NCBI GenBank assembly: GCA_900769345.1
Contig: CAAGGJ010000148.1
Span: 1 to 6,140 of the forward strand
Direction: 5' to 3'
DNA: 6,140 bases
Source of the DNA: Bacteroidales bacterium
GTDB taxonomy: Bacteria; Bacteroidota; Bacteroidia; Bacteroidales; Muribaculaceae
In this document: positions 1-6,140 of the stretch, in pieces
Layout: the number at the start of each line of letters is the position of its first letter
Position numbering within the stretch: position 1 is the first letter of the stretch
Made by a program: the position numbers and the translations under genes
The notes under the pieces: model-generated
Told to the model about the DNA's origin: nothing
What the model saw: only the letters and a program-made list of their open reading frames with translations
Database searches by the model: none

Positions 1-129
1 CTATTTCCGCCATATTACGCACTCTTTATTTCGTTTTATTGTGTGTAACGATGTTTTCGAAACATATTTATCTTTCCTTTCGAAAATTTTTGAACACTAT
101 TTTTTTCTTTAAGAACAAATAATTTTTTG
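1..129. other. AT-rich upstream non-coding region
   Basis: This stretch is strongly AT-rich with long T tracts and shows no convincing gene. Short open frames touch the left edge on the plus strand (one ends at 48, another near 112), but their compositions look like translated AT-rich spacer. On the minus strand an ATG at 13-11 followed by three codons runs off the edge and could be the start of a divergent gene; it is too short to judge. The region includes two TTTCGAAA palindromes, listed separately, and precedes a probable promoter. Confidence 0.6.
55..85. repeat. Pair of TTTCGAAA palindromes, possible operator
   Basis: The 8-base palindrome TTTCGAAA occurs at 55-62 and again at 78-85, with centres 23 bp apart, roughly two helical turns. 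Both copies lie upstream of the -7 box at 130-137. Paired palindromes at such spacing could bind a dimeric regulator, but the surrounding sequence is AT-rich and chance recurrence is possible. No regulator is known to me for this site; operator function is inference. Confidence 0.3.
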
Positions 130-137
130 TAACTTTA
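130..137 (+). promoter_or_regulatory. Probable Bacteroidota -7 box for the nucleotidase operon
   Basis: TAACTTTA differs from the Bacteroidota -7 consensus TAnnTTTG only at the last base. It shares the string TGTAACTTT with the box before mutS2. Transcription would start near 142-145, leaving an A/T-rich leader of about 50 bases before the GTG at 195. No clean -33 TTTG is seen at the usual distance; TTTA at 108-111 is the nearest candidate. Confidence 0.5.
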
Positions 138-194
138 CCACGCAAAAACTATTAACCGTTATTTAGATACAAAAATAATCCTATTTTTATTATT

Positions 195-1934
195 GTGAAA
201 CGAATACTATACCTTGTAATGATTACACTGCTATCTGTTGCAACCCCCGCTCTTGCAAAAGAACGCACCGTAAAACTTAAAGTAGTGCACACCACCGACG
301 TTCACGGCAATTGTTTTCCTTATAACTTTATCACTCGCTCGCAATGGAAAGGCAGTATGGCTCGTGTGGCTTCGTTCGTTAAGCAAGAACGTCAGCGTTA
401 CGGCAAAAATCTTATTCTTCTCGACAATGGCGATATGCTGCAAGGGCAACCCACAGCATATTACTACAACTTTATCAACACATCTGAAACGCACCTTTGC
501 GCTTCGATTCTCAATTATCTGAAATACGATGCCGCCAATATAGGCAACCATGATATCGAAACCGGGCATGAGGTCTACGACCGCTGGATTTCGCAGTGTA
601 AATGTCCTATAATCGGCGCCAACACCATAGAGAAAGCCACAGGCAAGCCATATCTGAAACCCTATAAAATCATAAAACGCGATGGTGTGAAGGTGGCTCT
701 GTTGGGTATGATTACTCCTGCCATACCGGCTTGGCTCGCAGAGAATTTGTGGAGCGGTCTTTACTTCGAAGATATGGTGAAATGCGCTTCTTACTGGGTA
801 CCTTACATTCAAGAACATGAAAAACCCGACTTGATTATAGGTCTTTTCCATGCCGGTCAAGACATCAACAAGTCGGTGGAAGGTTTTGCCGAAAATGCTT
901 CGCTCGAAGTGGCTAAGCGCGTGCCGGGATTCGACATAGTGCTATTCGGTCACGACCATATGCTCGAATATAAAGTTATCCAAAACTCCGCGCACAAAAA
1001 TGTGGTGCTCGCCAACTCGGCAACCAATGCCGTAGCTGCAAGCAACATAGAGATAACATTCACTTTGCGCGACAACAAGGTGGTGAGCAAGTCGATAGTG
1101 GGCGGCCTTGAGGACATCAATAAATATGAGCCCGACAAGGACTTTATGAAGCACTTCCAAAAACAATTCAACGAGGTACAGGAGTTCGTATCGGAGAAAA
1201 TAGGTGTTATCACCGAGAGTATTTCCACTCGCGATGCCTATTTCGGCTCATCGTCATTTGTCGACCTCATACATCACATACAACTCGAAACCTCGGGTGC
1301 CGACATATCTTTTGCCGCCCCCCTTTCGTTCGATGCCACCATCGCCAAAGGCGATATTCTTATGAGCGATATGTTCAACCTGATGAAATATGAGAACATG
1401 CTCTATGTGATGAACCTCTCAGGTAAGGAAATAAAGGACTTCCTCGAATATTCCTATTATATTTGGACTAATCAGATGTCATCGGCCGACGACCATATGC
1501 TGTGGCTCAAGACTTCAAACCGAAAAGGCGATGAAAACCGCGCCGCTTTCCATAACGAAAGTTTCAACTTCGACTCGGCAGCGGGTATCATCTACACCGT
1601 CGACCTCACCAAGCCGCGCAGCGAGAAGGTCAACATCGTAAGTATGGCAGATGGAACACCATTCAGTTTCGACCGAACATATAAGGTGGCTATTAACTCC
1701 TATCGTGGCAATGGTGGCGGAGGTCACCTCACTGCCGGAGCTCAAATAGATAAAGACGAGCTAAAAAACCGCATCGTCTCTGCCACCGACAGAGACTTGC
1801 GCTTCTATATGCTCGAATACATCAGAGCCAAGGGTGTTATCGCTCCAAAACCGATGAACAACTGGAAATTTATCCCCGAAGAATATGTAGAAGCCGCCAA
1901 GCCTCGCGACTATAAGATAATTTTCAAGCAATAG
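195..1934 (+). CDS. Exported 5'-nucleotidase / 2',3'-cyclic phosphodiesterase family metallophosphoesterase
   Basis: A two-metal phosphoesterase predicted to be exported and to hydrolyse nucleotides or 2',3'-cyclic nucleotides to nucleoside and phosphate. Residues 1-21 form a signal peptide: Lys-Arg, a hydrophobic core, then ALA before Lys22. The GTG start is preferred because beginning at Met9 would remove the positive n-region. The metallophosphatase domain (about 28-290) shows its metal ligands in order: D35-x-H37, D80 in NGD, N118-H119 in GNHD, H219, and H253/H255 in GHDH. The C-terminal 5_nucleotid_C domain spans about 335-540. Its loop NSYRGNGGGGH (501-511) and the segment KYENMLYVMNLSGKEI resemble CpdB-type enzymes (NYRAxGGG) more than UshA or CD73 (GGDG). 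At 579 residues it is a little shorter than E. coli CpdB. The antiporter gene follows 40 bases later, probably in the same operon. Family assignment is firm; the exact substrate is not. Confidence 0.92.
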   Translation: MKRILYLVMITLLSVATPALAKERTVKLKVVHTTDVHGNCFPYNFITRSQWKGSMARVASFVKQERQRYGKNLILLDNGDMLQGQPTAYYYNFINTSETHLCASILNYLKYDAANIGNHDIETGHEVYDRWISQCKCPIIGANTIEKATGKPYLKPYKIIKRDGVKVALLGMITPAIPAWLAENLWSGLYFEDMVKCASYWVPYIQEHEKPDLIIGLFHAGQDINKSVEGFAENASLEVAKRVPGFDIVLFGHDHMLEYKVIQNSAHKNVVLANSATNAVAASNIEITFTLRDNKVVSKSIVGGLEDINKYEPDKDFMKHFQKQFNEVQEFVSEKIGVITESISTRDAYFGSSSFVDLIHHIQLETSGADISFAAPLSFDATIAKGDILMSDMFNLMKYENMLYVMNLSGKEIKDFLEYSYYIWTNQMSSADDHMLWLKTSNRKGDENRAAFHNESFNFDSAAGIIYTVDLTKPRSEKVNIVSMADGTPFSFDRTYKVAINSYRGNGGGGHLTAGAQIDKDELKNRIVSATDRDLRFYMLEYIRAKGVIAPKPMNNWKFIPEEYVEAAKPRDYKIIFKQ

Positions 1935-1974
1935 CCATCGACACGCACCTTGGCAGGCACCTGTTTACATCATT

Positions 1975-3285
1975 ATGGAAAATAAAGAGCAGATATCTAC
2001 CCGAAAGGGCATCATAGCATTATCACCCATAGCGGTGTTTCTCACACTTTATCTTGTGGTATCAATAGCCATCAACGATTTCTACAAGATGCCGTTGGCA
2101 CTGGCATTCATTGTGGCGTCGCTATGGGGCGTGGTGAGCATACGGCGCGTGCCTCTCGTGGAGCGAATAGAGATTTTTTCGCGCGGCGCTGCCAACAGCA
2201 ATGTGCTCTATATGATATGGATTTTCATCCTGGCAGGTGCTTTTTCAGCTTTAGCCAAAGGCGTAGGCTCCATCGAGGCAACGGTGGCGCTAACGATGTC
2301 GGTGCTGCCTTCGCAATTCATCATCCCAAGTATGTTTATTGCAGCATGCTTCATCTCGCTAAGCATCGGCACCTCAGTGGGCACAGTGGTGGCGCTGACA
2401 CCGTTTGCGGTAGAACTCGCCGAAACCACAGGCAATAGCATTCCGTTTTTCGTGGCTGTGGTGCTGTGCGGCTCTTTCTTCGGCGATAATCTATCGTTTA
2501 TTTCCGACACTACCATCGCAGCCACTCGCAGCCAAAATTGCAAGATGAATGAGAAATTCAAGGCAAACCTATGGATTGCCGTTCCTGCTGCCGTGATTGC
2601 GCTGATTGCTTTCTCTGTTTTGGGCAATGTAGGCTCTTCTGTCCTCAATATTGAGGCGGCTAATCCGTGGCTTATTGTGCCCTATCTATTAGTTATCATT
2701 ACAGCCATTTTTGGCATTAATGTGCTGCTCGTGCTCACCATAGGTATCATATCGTGCATCGTGATAGCCCTGTTCTGCACCGATGTGCACATTATCGACA
2801 TGTGCAGCCACATGGGCACCGGCATCGATGGCATGGGCAACCTTATCATAGTCACTCTGCTCGCTTCCGGGCTTCTTGAAGTGATTAGATACAATGGTGG
2901 CATACAATATCTCATCCAGGTGCTCACACGGCGCATCAATGGCGTGCGTGGAGCTCAAGCCTGCATTTCGCTCGTGGTGAGTGTGGTGAATGTCTGCACC
3001 GCCAACAACACCATAGCCATCATCACCGTGGGCCAAATTGCTCGCCGCATAGCGCAGCAGTTCGGACTTAATCCTCGAAATGTGGCAAGTCTGCTCGACA
3101 CTTGCTCTTGCATCGTGCAGTGCATTATCCCCTACGGGGCTCAAGCACTGCTTGCTGCCGGAATTGCCGAAGTGACGCCAGTAGCCTTTTTCCCTTATCT
3201 ATATTATGCTTGGGCTCTCGCGCTAATGGTGGCATTGTCGATTATTTTCCGTTTCCCTCGTTACCCTATCGCAAGCAATCAATGA
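1975..3285 (+). CDS. NhaC-family Na+/H+ antiporter (inner membrane)
   Basis: A 436-residue polytopic membrane protein, hydrophobic throughout, with about 11-12 membrane segments (for example 13-33, 39-56, 78-94, 115-141, 156-170, 199-217, 231-249, 250-268, 287-301, 329-352, 402-425). The signature region 166-187 contains GDNLSFISDTTIA with D171 and D178, matching the NhaC pattern GDxxSPISDTT. Other conserved-looking polar stretches within the membrane are TANNTIAI (342-349) and the Cys-rich DTCSCIVQCIIPYGAQ (375-390). NhaC proteins exchange Na+ for H+; relatives such as MleN couple this to malate/lactate exchange, so an organic-solute exchanger is possible. Length is usual for the family. The gene lies 40 bases after the nucleotidase gene with no terminator between them, and its stop overlaps the next start. 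No Shine-Dalgarno precedes the ATG. Family is confident, substrate unknown. Confidence 0.9.
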   Translation: MENKEQISTRKGIIALSPIAVFLTLYLVVSIAINDFYKMPLALAFIVASLWGVVSIRRVPLVERIEIFSRGAANSNVLYMIWIFILAGAFSALAKGVGSIEATVALTMSVLPSQFIIPSMFIAACFISLSIGTSVGTVVALTPFAVELAETTGNSIPFFVAVVLCGSFFGDNLSFISDTTIAATRSQNCKMNEKFKANLWIAVPAAVIALIAFSVLGNVGSSVLNIEAANPWLIVPYLLVIITAIFGINVLLVLTIGIISCIVIALFCTDVHIIDMCSHMGTGIDGMGNLIIVTLLASGLLEVIRYNGGIQYLIQVLTRRINGVRGAQACISLVVSVVNVCTANNTIAIITVGQIARRIAQQFGLNPRNVASLLDTCSCIVQCIIPYGAQALLAAGIAEVTPVAFFPYLYYAWALALMVALSIIFRFPRYPIASNQ

Positions 3286-3449
3286 GAAAACTATGTCCTT
3301 CTTGCCAAAAGCCTAAAGTGCTGTTTGCAAGCGAAATCGAAGCTCGAAAATACATCAAAAACCATCGCAACAAAGCTACCAATGTGCACCTCAAGCCCTA
3401 CTATTGCGAAGCTTGCCAAGCATGGCATCTAACCCATAAGGTGCAATAA
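3282..3449 (+). CDS. Small zinc-ribbon-like protein, 55 aa
   Basis: A 55-residue protein with two Cys pairs, C5-P-S-C8 and C42-E-A-C45, separated by a basic, probably helical stretch (17-33). It ends YYCEACQAWHLTH. Two CxxC knuckles suggest one zinc-ribbon-type site; H49 and H52 lie nearby. The C-terminal YxCxxCxxWHLT pattern recalls small uncharacterised proteins I know from phages and bacterial genomes, whose function is unknown to me. The ATG at 3282-3284 overlaps the antiporter stop TGA at 3283-3285 (ATGA), implying translational coupling. The frame is open upstream to an ATG at 3102, but that part lies inside the antiporter gene and reads as a non-biological shadow. Starting at 3282 places the first CxxC right at the N-terminus, as expected. 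A nucleic-acid or protein-binding role is only inference. Confidence 0.72.
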   Translation: MRKLCPSCQKPKVLFASEIEARKYIKNHRNKATNVHLKPYYCEACQAWHLTHKVQ

Positions 3450-3541
3450 AATTCACAGGCTCATTTGCTCTAAGATTGGCATTTTATTTCCCTTAGCGCA
3501 TGCATTTTGCTCCGATATTTCGTTGTTTCGATTTATCTCTG
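3450..3541. other. Intergenic spacer before mutS2, no clear terminator
   Basis: No gene is seen here. An 8-bp perfect but purely A/T inverted repeat (AATAAAAT at 3445-3452, ATTTTATT at 3481-3488, 28-base loop) overlaps the stop of the small gene; it is too weak to call a terminator. The spacer also has the palindrome GCATGC at 3498-3503. Transcription from the upstream operon could therefore continue into mutS2. Confidence 0.5.
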
Positions 3542-3549
3542 TAACTTTG
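3523..3549 (+). promoter_or_regulatory. Probable mutS2 promoter, -7 box TAACTTTG
   Basis: TAACTTTG at 3542-3549 is an exact match to the Bacteroidota consensus TAnnTTTG. A TTG at 3523-3525 may serve as a -33 element, though the 16-base gap is shorter than usual. The box ends only four bases before the ATG at 3554, so a transcript starting at the usual distance would begin at or beside the start codon, with essentially no leader. Confidence 0.6.
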
Positions 3550-3553
3550 CATT

Positions 3554-6004
3554 ATGATTTACCCGAAAAATTTTGAAAGCAAGATAGGATTCGACACCGT
3601 CAGAGCCGAAATTGAGCGTCGGTGCATCAGTCCTCTTGGCACTTCACATTGTGCCAAGATACATTTCTCGTCGCAATATGCCGAGGTGACCACATGGCTC
3701 AATCAGACCAACGAATTTCTCACCATCATCAATAGCGGCAAAGAATTTCCTCTCAACCACTTCTTCGATGTGCGTCCTGCATTGAAGGCAATTACCGTGC
3801 CCGGAAGTTTCATCACCGAAGCAAACTTGTTCGACCTTCAGCGCTCGCTCATCACCATTACCGAGATTATTCGCTTTTTCCGCACCGACGATCCTGACGC
3901 CGAATCGCCCTACCCTGCGCTTTGCCAGCTCATGGAGTCGATGCACGATTTTCCATTGATTCTCACTGAGATTTCGCGCATTCTCGACAAATTCGGCAAT
4001 GTAAAGGATTCGGCTTCGCCCGAGTTGCTCGAACTGCGTCGTTCGCTTATGTCCACCACTGCGAGCATCAATAGCATAATGCGCAGCATCATCACTCAGG
4101 CGCGTCAAGACGGTTATCTCGACAAGGACGCCACTCCATCGATTCGCGACGGCCGTATGGTGCTTCCCGTGTCGCCTATGAACAAGCGAAAAATTCGCGG
4201 TATTGTTCACGACGAGTCAGCCACCGGCCGCACCGTGTTTATCGAACCTGCCGAAATAGTGGAAGCCAACAACCGCATTCGCGAAATCGAGGCTGAAATA
4301 CACCGCGAAGTAATCCGCATCCTAACGCAAGTTACCGATGTGATTCGTCCTCATATTCCTGAGTTACTCGAGTCGTATGAAACGCTTGGTAGCTTCGATT
4401 TTATCCGTGCGAAGGCATTATTTGCACAAGATATCGATGCCTGCTTGCCTCACATCGAGAAAAAAGCTCAAATCGAACTCTATCACGCCGTTCATCCTGC
4501 CCTGCTTATCGCACTGCGCGAACAGGGCAAAGAGGTGGTGCCTCTCAATGTCACTCTCACCAAGAAAGATCGCATTTTGGTGATTTCGGGTCCGAATGCG
4601 GGCGGCAAATCGGTATGCCTCAAAACGGTGGGCGTGGTGCAATATATGACGCAGTGCGGCATTTTGCCTCCGGTCTACTACAATTCGCACATAGGCATGT
4701 TCCGCAGCATTTTCATCGACATCGGCGACCAGCAGTCGATAGAAAACGACCTCAGCACCTACAGCTCGCACCTATATAACATGAAAATGATGCTCAACCG
4801 TGCCGACAACACTTCGCTCATACTCATCGACGAATTTGGCAGCGGCACCGAACCGCAGATTGGCGCGGCTCTGGCTCAAGCCATTTTGCATCAAATCAAC
4901 GACAAACGGGTGTTCGGCATCATTACCACCCACTATCAGAACCTAAAGCATTATGCCGACGACACCGACGGCTTGATTAACGGCGCCATGCTCTACGACC
5001 GCCAGCACATGCAGCCTCTGTTCCAACTCTCTGTGGGCTATCCCGGCAGCTCGTTTGCCATAGAAATAGCCCGAAAAATAGGCATTCCTACCGAGGTCAT
5101 CAACGAGGCTTCGGAGATAGTGGGCAGCGACTACATCAATATGGATAAATACCTCCTCGACATAGCTCGCGACCGTAAATACTGGGAAACCAAACGCCAA
5201 GAGATTCATAATAAAGAAAAACGCCTCGACGAGGTGGCTGAGCAATACAATGCCCAAGTGGAAAGTCTACGCACTCAGCAGCGCGAGATTATCCATGCCG
5301 CCAAAGCCGAAGCCAAGGACATACTCTCCAAAACCAATGCCAACATTGAGCGCACCATCCGCGAAATTCGCACCGCTCAAGCCGAAAAGGAGAAAACCAA
5401 GGAATTGCGTCGCCAGCTCGATGAGTTCAAACAGCGCATTCAGCACGCCGACGAAAACGACGAGGTGTCTAATATGCCAAAACCTCTACCGGGCAAGAAA
5501 AAACAGCAGCCCAAGAAGTCTCAACCGAAAGCCGAACCCGAGAACCTCAATGTGGGCGACAATGTAACTATCGACAACTCTACCTCGGTGGGCGAAATCA
5601 TCGCTATCGAAGGTAATAAAGCTGTAGTAGCCATTGGCGGATTTATCACGCGCGCCCCACTCTCAAAACTCAAGCCCACTTTGCGCAAAGCCGATAAACC
5701 CAAAGCGCCATCGGCTGTCACAAAAGCCACAGGCGATGCATTGCGCGAGCGTCAACTCAACTTCAACCCCGACATCGATGTGCGTGGTATGCGTGGCGAC
5801 GAGGCTATTCAAGCCGTAACATATTTCCTCGACGATGCCATACAGTTCAGCAGCAAAAAAGTGCGCATTTTGCACGGCACAGGCAATGGCATTCTCCGAA
5901 CTCTCATCCGAGAGTATCTCAACACCGTTGTTGGAGTTAAAGCCTATCACGACGAACACATACAGCTCGGCGGAGCCGGTATCACCGTGGTAGAATTATC
6001 ATAA
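3554..6004 (+). CDS. mutS2: MutS2 (MutS-family ATPase with Smr domain)
   Basis: An 816-residue MutS2, close to usual length for the group. It lacks the mismatch-recognition domains of MutS and begins directly with the core/lever region (1-330). The ATPase domain (about 331-520) has Walker A GPNAGGKS (346-353), the ABC-type signature region DIGDQQSIENDLSTYSSHL (389-407), Walker B LILIDE (422-427) followed by FGSGTEP, and the switch His in TTHY (H460). A long charged coiled coil runs about 530-635, then a Lys/Gln/Pro-rich linker (648-662), a KOW/SH3-like segment (664-709) and a C-terminal Smr domain (738-816) with DVRG (742-745) and HGTGNG (774-779). In other bacteria MutS2 suppresses homologous recombination (Helicobacter) and acts on collided ribosomes (Bacillus subtilis); which applies here is not shown by sequence. 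All key residues appear intact. The start is chosen because MIYPKNFESKIGFD is the typical N-terminus in this group and no later Met lies near. Confidence 0.96.
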   Translation: MIYPKNFESKIGFDTVRAEIERRCISPLGTSHCAKIHFSSQYAEVTTWLNQTNEFLTIINSGKEFPLNHFFDVRPALKAITVPGSFITEANLFDLQRSLITITEIIRFFRTDDPDAESPYPALCQLMESMHDFPLILTEISRILDKFGNVKDSASPELLELRRSLMSTTASINSIMRSIITQARQDGYLDKDATPSIRDGRMVLPVSPMNKRKIRGIVHDESATGRTVFIEPAEIVEANNRIREIEAEIHREVIRILTQVTDVIRPHIPELLESYETLGSFDFIRAKALFAQDIDACLPHIEKKAQIELYHAVHPALLIALREQGKEVVPLNVTLTKKDRILVISGPNAGGKSVCLKTVGVVQYMTQCGILPPVYYNSHIGMFRSIFIDIGDQQSIENDLSTYSSHLYNMKMMLNRADNTSLILIDEFGSGTEPQIGAALAQAILHQINDKRVFGIITTHYQNLKHYADDTDGLINGAMLYDRQHMQPLFQLSVGYPGSSFAIEIARKIGIPTEVINEASEIVGSDYINMDKYLLDIARDRKYWETKRQEIHNKEKRLDEVAEQYNAQVESLRTQQREIIHAAKAEAKDILSKTNANIERTIREIRTAQAEKEKTKELRRQLDEFKQRIQHADENDEVSNMPKPLPGKKKQQPKKSQPKAEPENLNVGDNVTIDNSTSVGEIIAIEGNKAVVAIGGFITRAPLSKLKPTLRKADKPKAPSAVTKATGDALRERQLNFNPDIDVRGMRGDEAIQAVTYFLDDAIQFSSKKVRILHGTGNGILRTLIREYLNTVVGVKAYHDEHIQLGGAGITVVELS

Positions 6005-6027
6005 TTCAGCTTACATTATAGTGACGA

Positions 6028-6053
6028 AAAAGCTCGCCGAATGGCGAGCTTTT
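6028..6053. terminator. Hairpin terminator, probably bidirectional
   Basis: A perfect 11-bp stem, AAAAGCTCGCC (6028-6038) with GGCGAGCTTTT (6043-6053), encloses the four-base loop GAAT. It starts 24 bases after the mutS2 stop. The plus strand leaves the stem through TTTT and then GATATTTT; the minus strand leaves it through a TTTTT tract. This symmetry suits termination of mutS2 and of a converging minus-strand gene. Confidence 0.88.
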
Positions 6054-6082
6054 GATATTTTACTACGTCAATAGCGTCAAAT

Positions 6083-6140
6083 TCATTTTCGGCGGGAAAA
6101 TAACCGCGACACCACACCCACAAGCAGCACCACAACAAGC
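6083..6140 (-). CDS. Possible C-terminal tail of a convergent membrane protein (partial)
   Basis: On the minus strand one frame reads LVVVLLVGVVSRLFSRRK and then TGA at 6085-6083; the rest lies beyond the right edge. A run of eleven hydrophobic residues followed by a basic tail is what the cytoplasmic end of a last transmembrane helix looks like. The bidirectional terminator lies 30 bases downstream of this stop, which supports a real convergent gene. Only 18 residues are visible, and another minus frame is also open here, though it is rich in Trp and Cys and reads through the terminator. No function can be assigned. Confidence 0.42.
   Translation of the reverse strand, partial: LVVVLLVGVVSRLFSRRK

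Noticed and set aside
1..13. Start of a divergent minus-strand gene (ATG at 13-11)
   Set aside because: Only four codons are visible and no clear promoter is close by; a CAAAAATA string at 170-177 could be a minus-strand -7 box but is distant and lies in AT-rich sequence.
231..860. 209-residue minus-strand open frame opposite the nucleotidase gene
   Set aside because: It is antisense to a gene with all its metal-binding motifs, shows no recognisable domain, and looks like a codon-bias shadow.
2124..2438. 104-residue plus-strand open frame inside the antiporter gene
   Set aside because: It is an out-of-frame reading of membrane-segment codons and yields an Arg/His-rich sequence without any known pattern.
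3102..3281. Upstream extension of the small zinc-ribbon ORF to an ATG at 3102
   Set aside because: The added 60 residues are an out-of-frame reading of the last part of the antiporter gene, while the ATG at 3282 gives a standard ATGA overlap and a compact two-knuckle protein.
3445..3488. AATAAAAT/ATTTTATT inverted repeat as an operon terminator
   Set aside because: The stem is eight A/T pairs with a 28-base loop and no T tract after a GC-rich stem, so it would be unstable and fits chance in AT-rich DNA.
3644..4210. 188-residue minus-strand open frame opposite mutS2
   Set aside because: It lies fully within the conserved N-terminal part of mutS2 and shows no domain or credible start signal.

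Overview
The window looks like ordinary chromosome from a member of the Bacteroidota, most likely order Bacteroidales. Three things suggest this. The candidate promoters carry the Bacteroidota-type -7 box TAnnTTTG. None of the four start codons has a recognisable Shine-Dalgarno sequence. The protein sequences, especially the MutS2 N-terminus and the NhaC-type antiporter, have the flavour I know from this group. Family or genus cannot be fixed from the sequence alone.

Layout: positions 1-194 are AT-rich and apparently non-coding. They hold a pair of TTTCGAAA palindromes and a probable promoter. A tight three-gene plus-strand cluster follows: an exported metallophosphoesterase/nucleotidase (195-1934, GTG start), an NhaC-family antiporter (1975-3285), and a 55-residue zinc-ribbon-like protein (3282-3449). 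The start codon of the small protein overlaps the antiporter stop codon as ATGA. The 104 bases that follow have no convincing terminator but carry a good promoter box only four bases before the start of mutS2 (3554-6004). That gene encodes a full-length MutS2 with ATPase, coiled-coil, KOW-like and Smr parts. A perfect 11-bp hairpin terminator (6028-6053) closes mutS2. It also looks able to terminate a convergent minus-strand gene, of which only a hydrophobic C-terminal tail (6083-6140) may be visible.

How the genes fit together: the first three are probably co-transcribed. The exported enzyme would release nucleosides and phosphate from (cyclic) nucleotides outside the inner membrane. The antiporter would exchange Na+ and H+, possibly with an organic solute. 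A functional link between them is inference from spacing only. The small cysteine-rich protein has no assigned role. mutS2 looks like its own transcription unit, devoted to recombination control and/or ribosome rescue. I see no mobile element, CRISPR array, tRNA or rRNA. Nothing here amounts to a clearly new multi-gene system; the small zinc-ribbon gene is the least explained coding feature.
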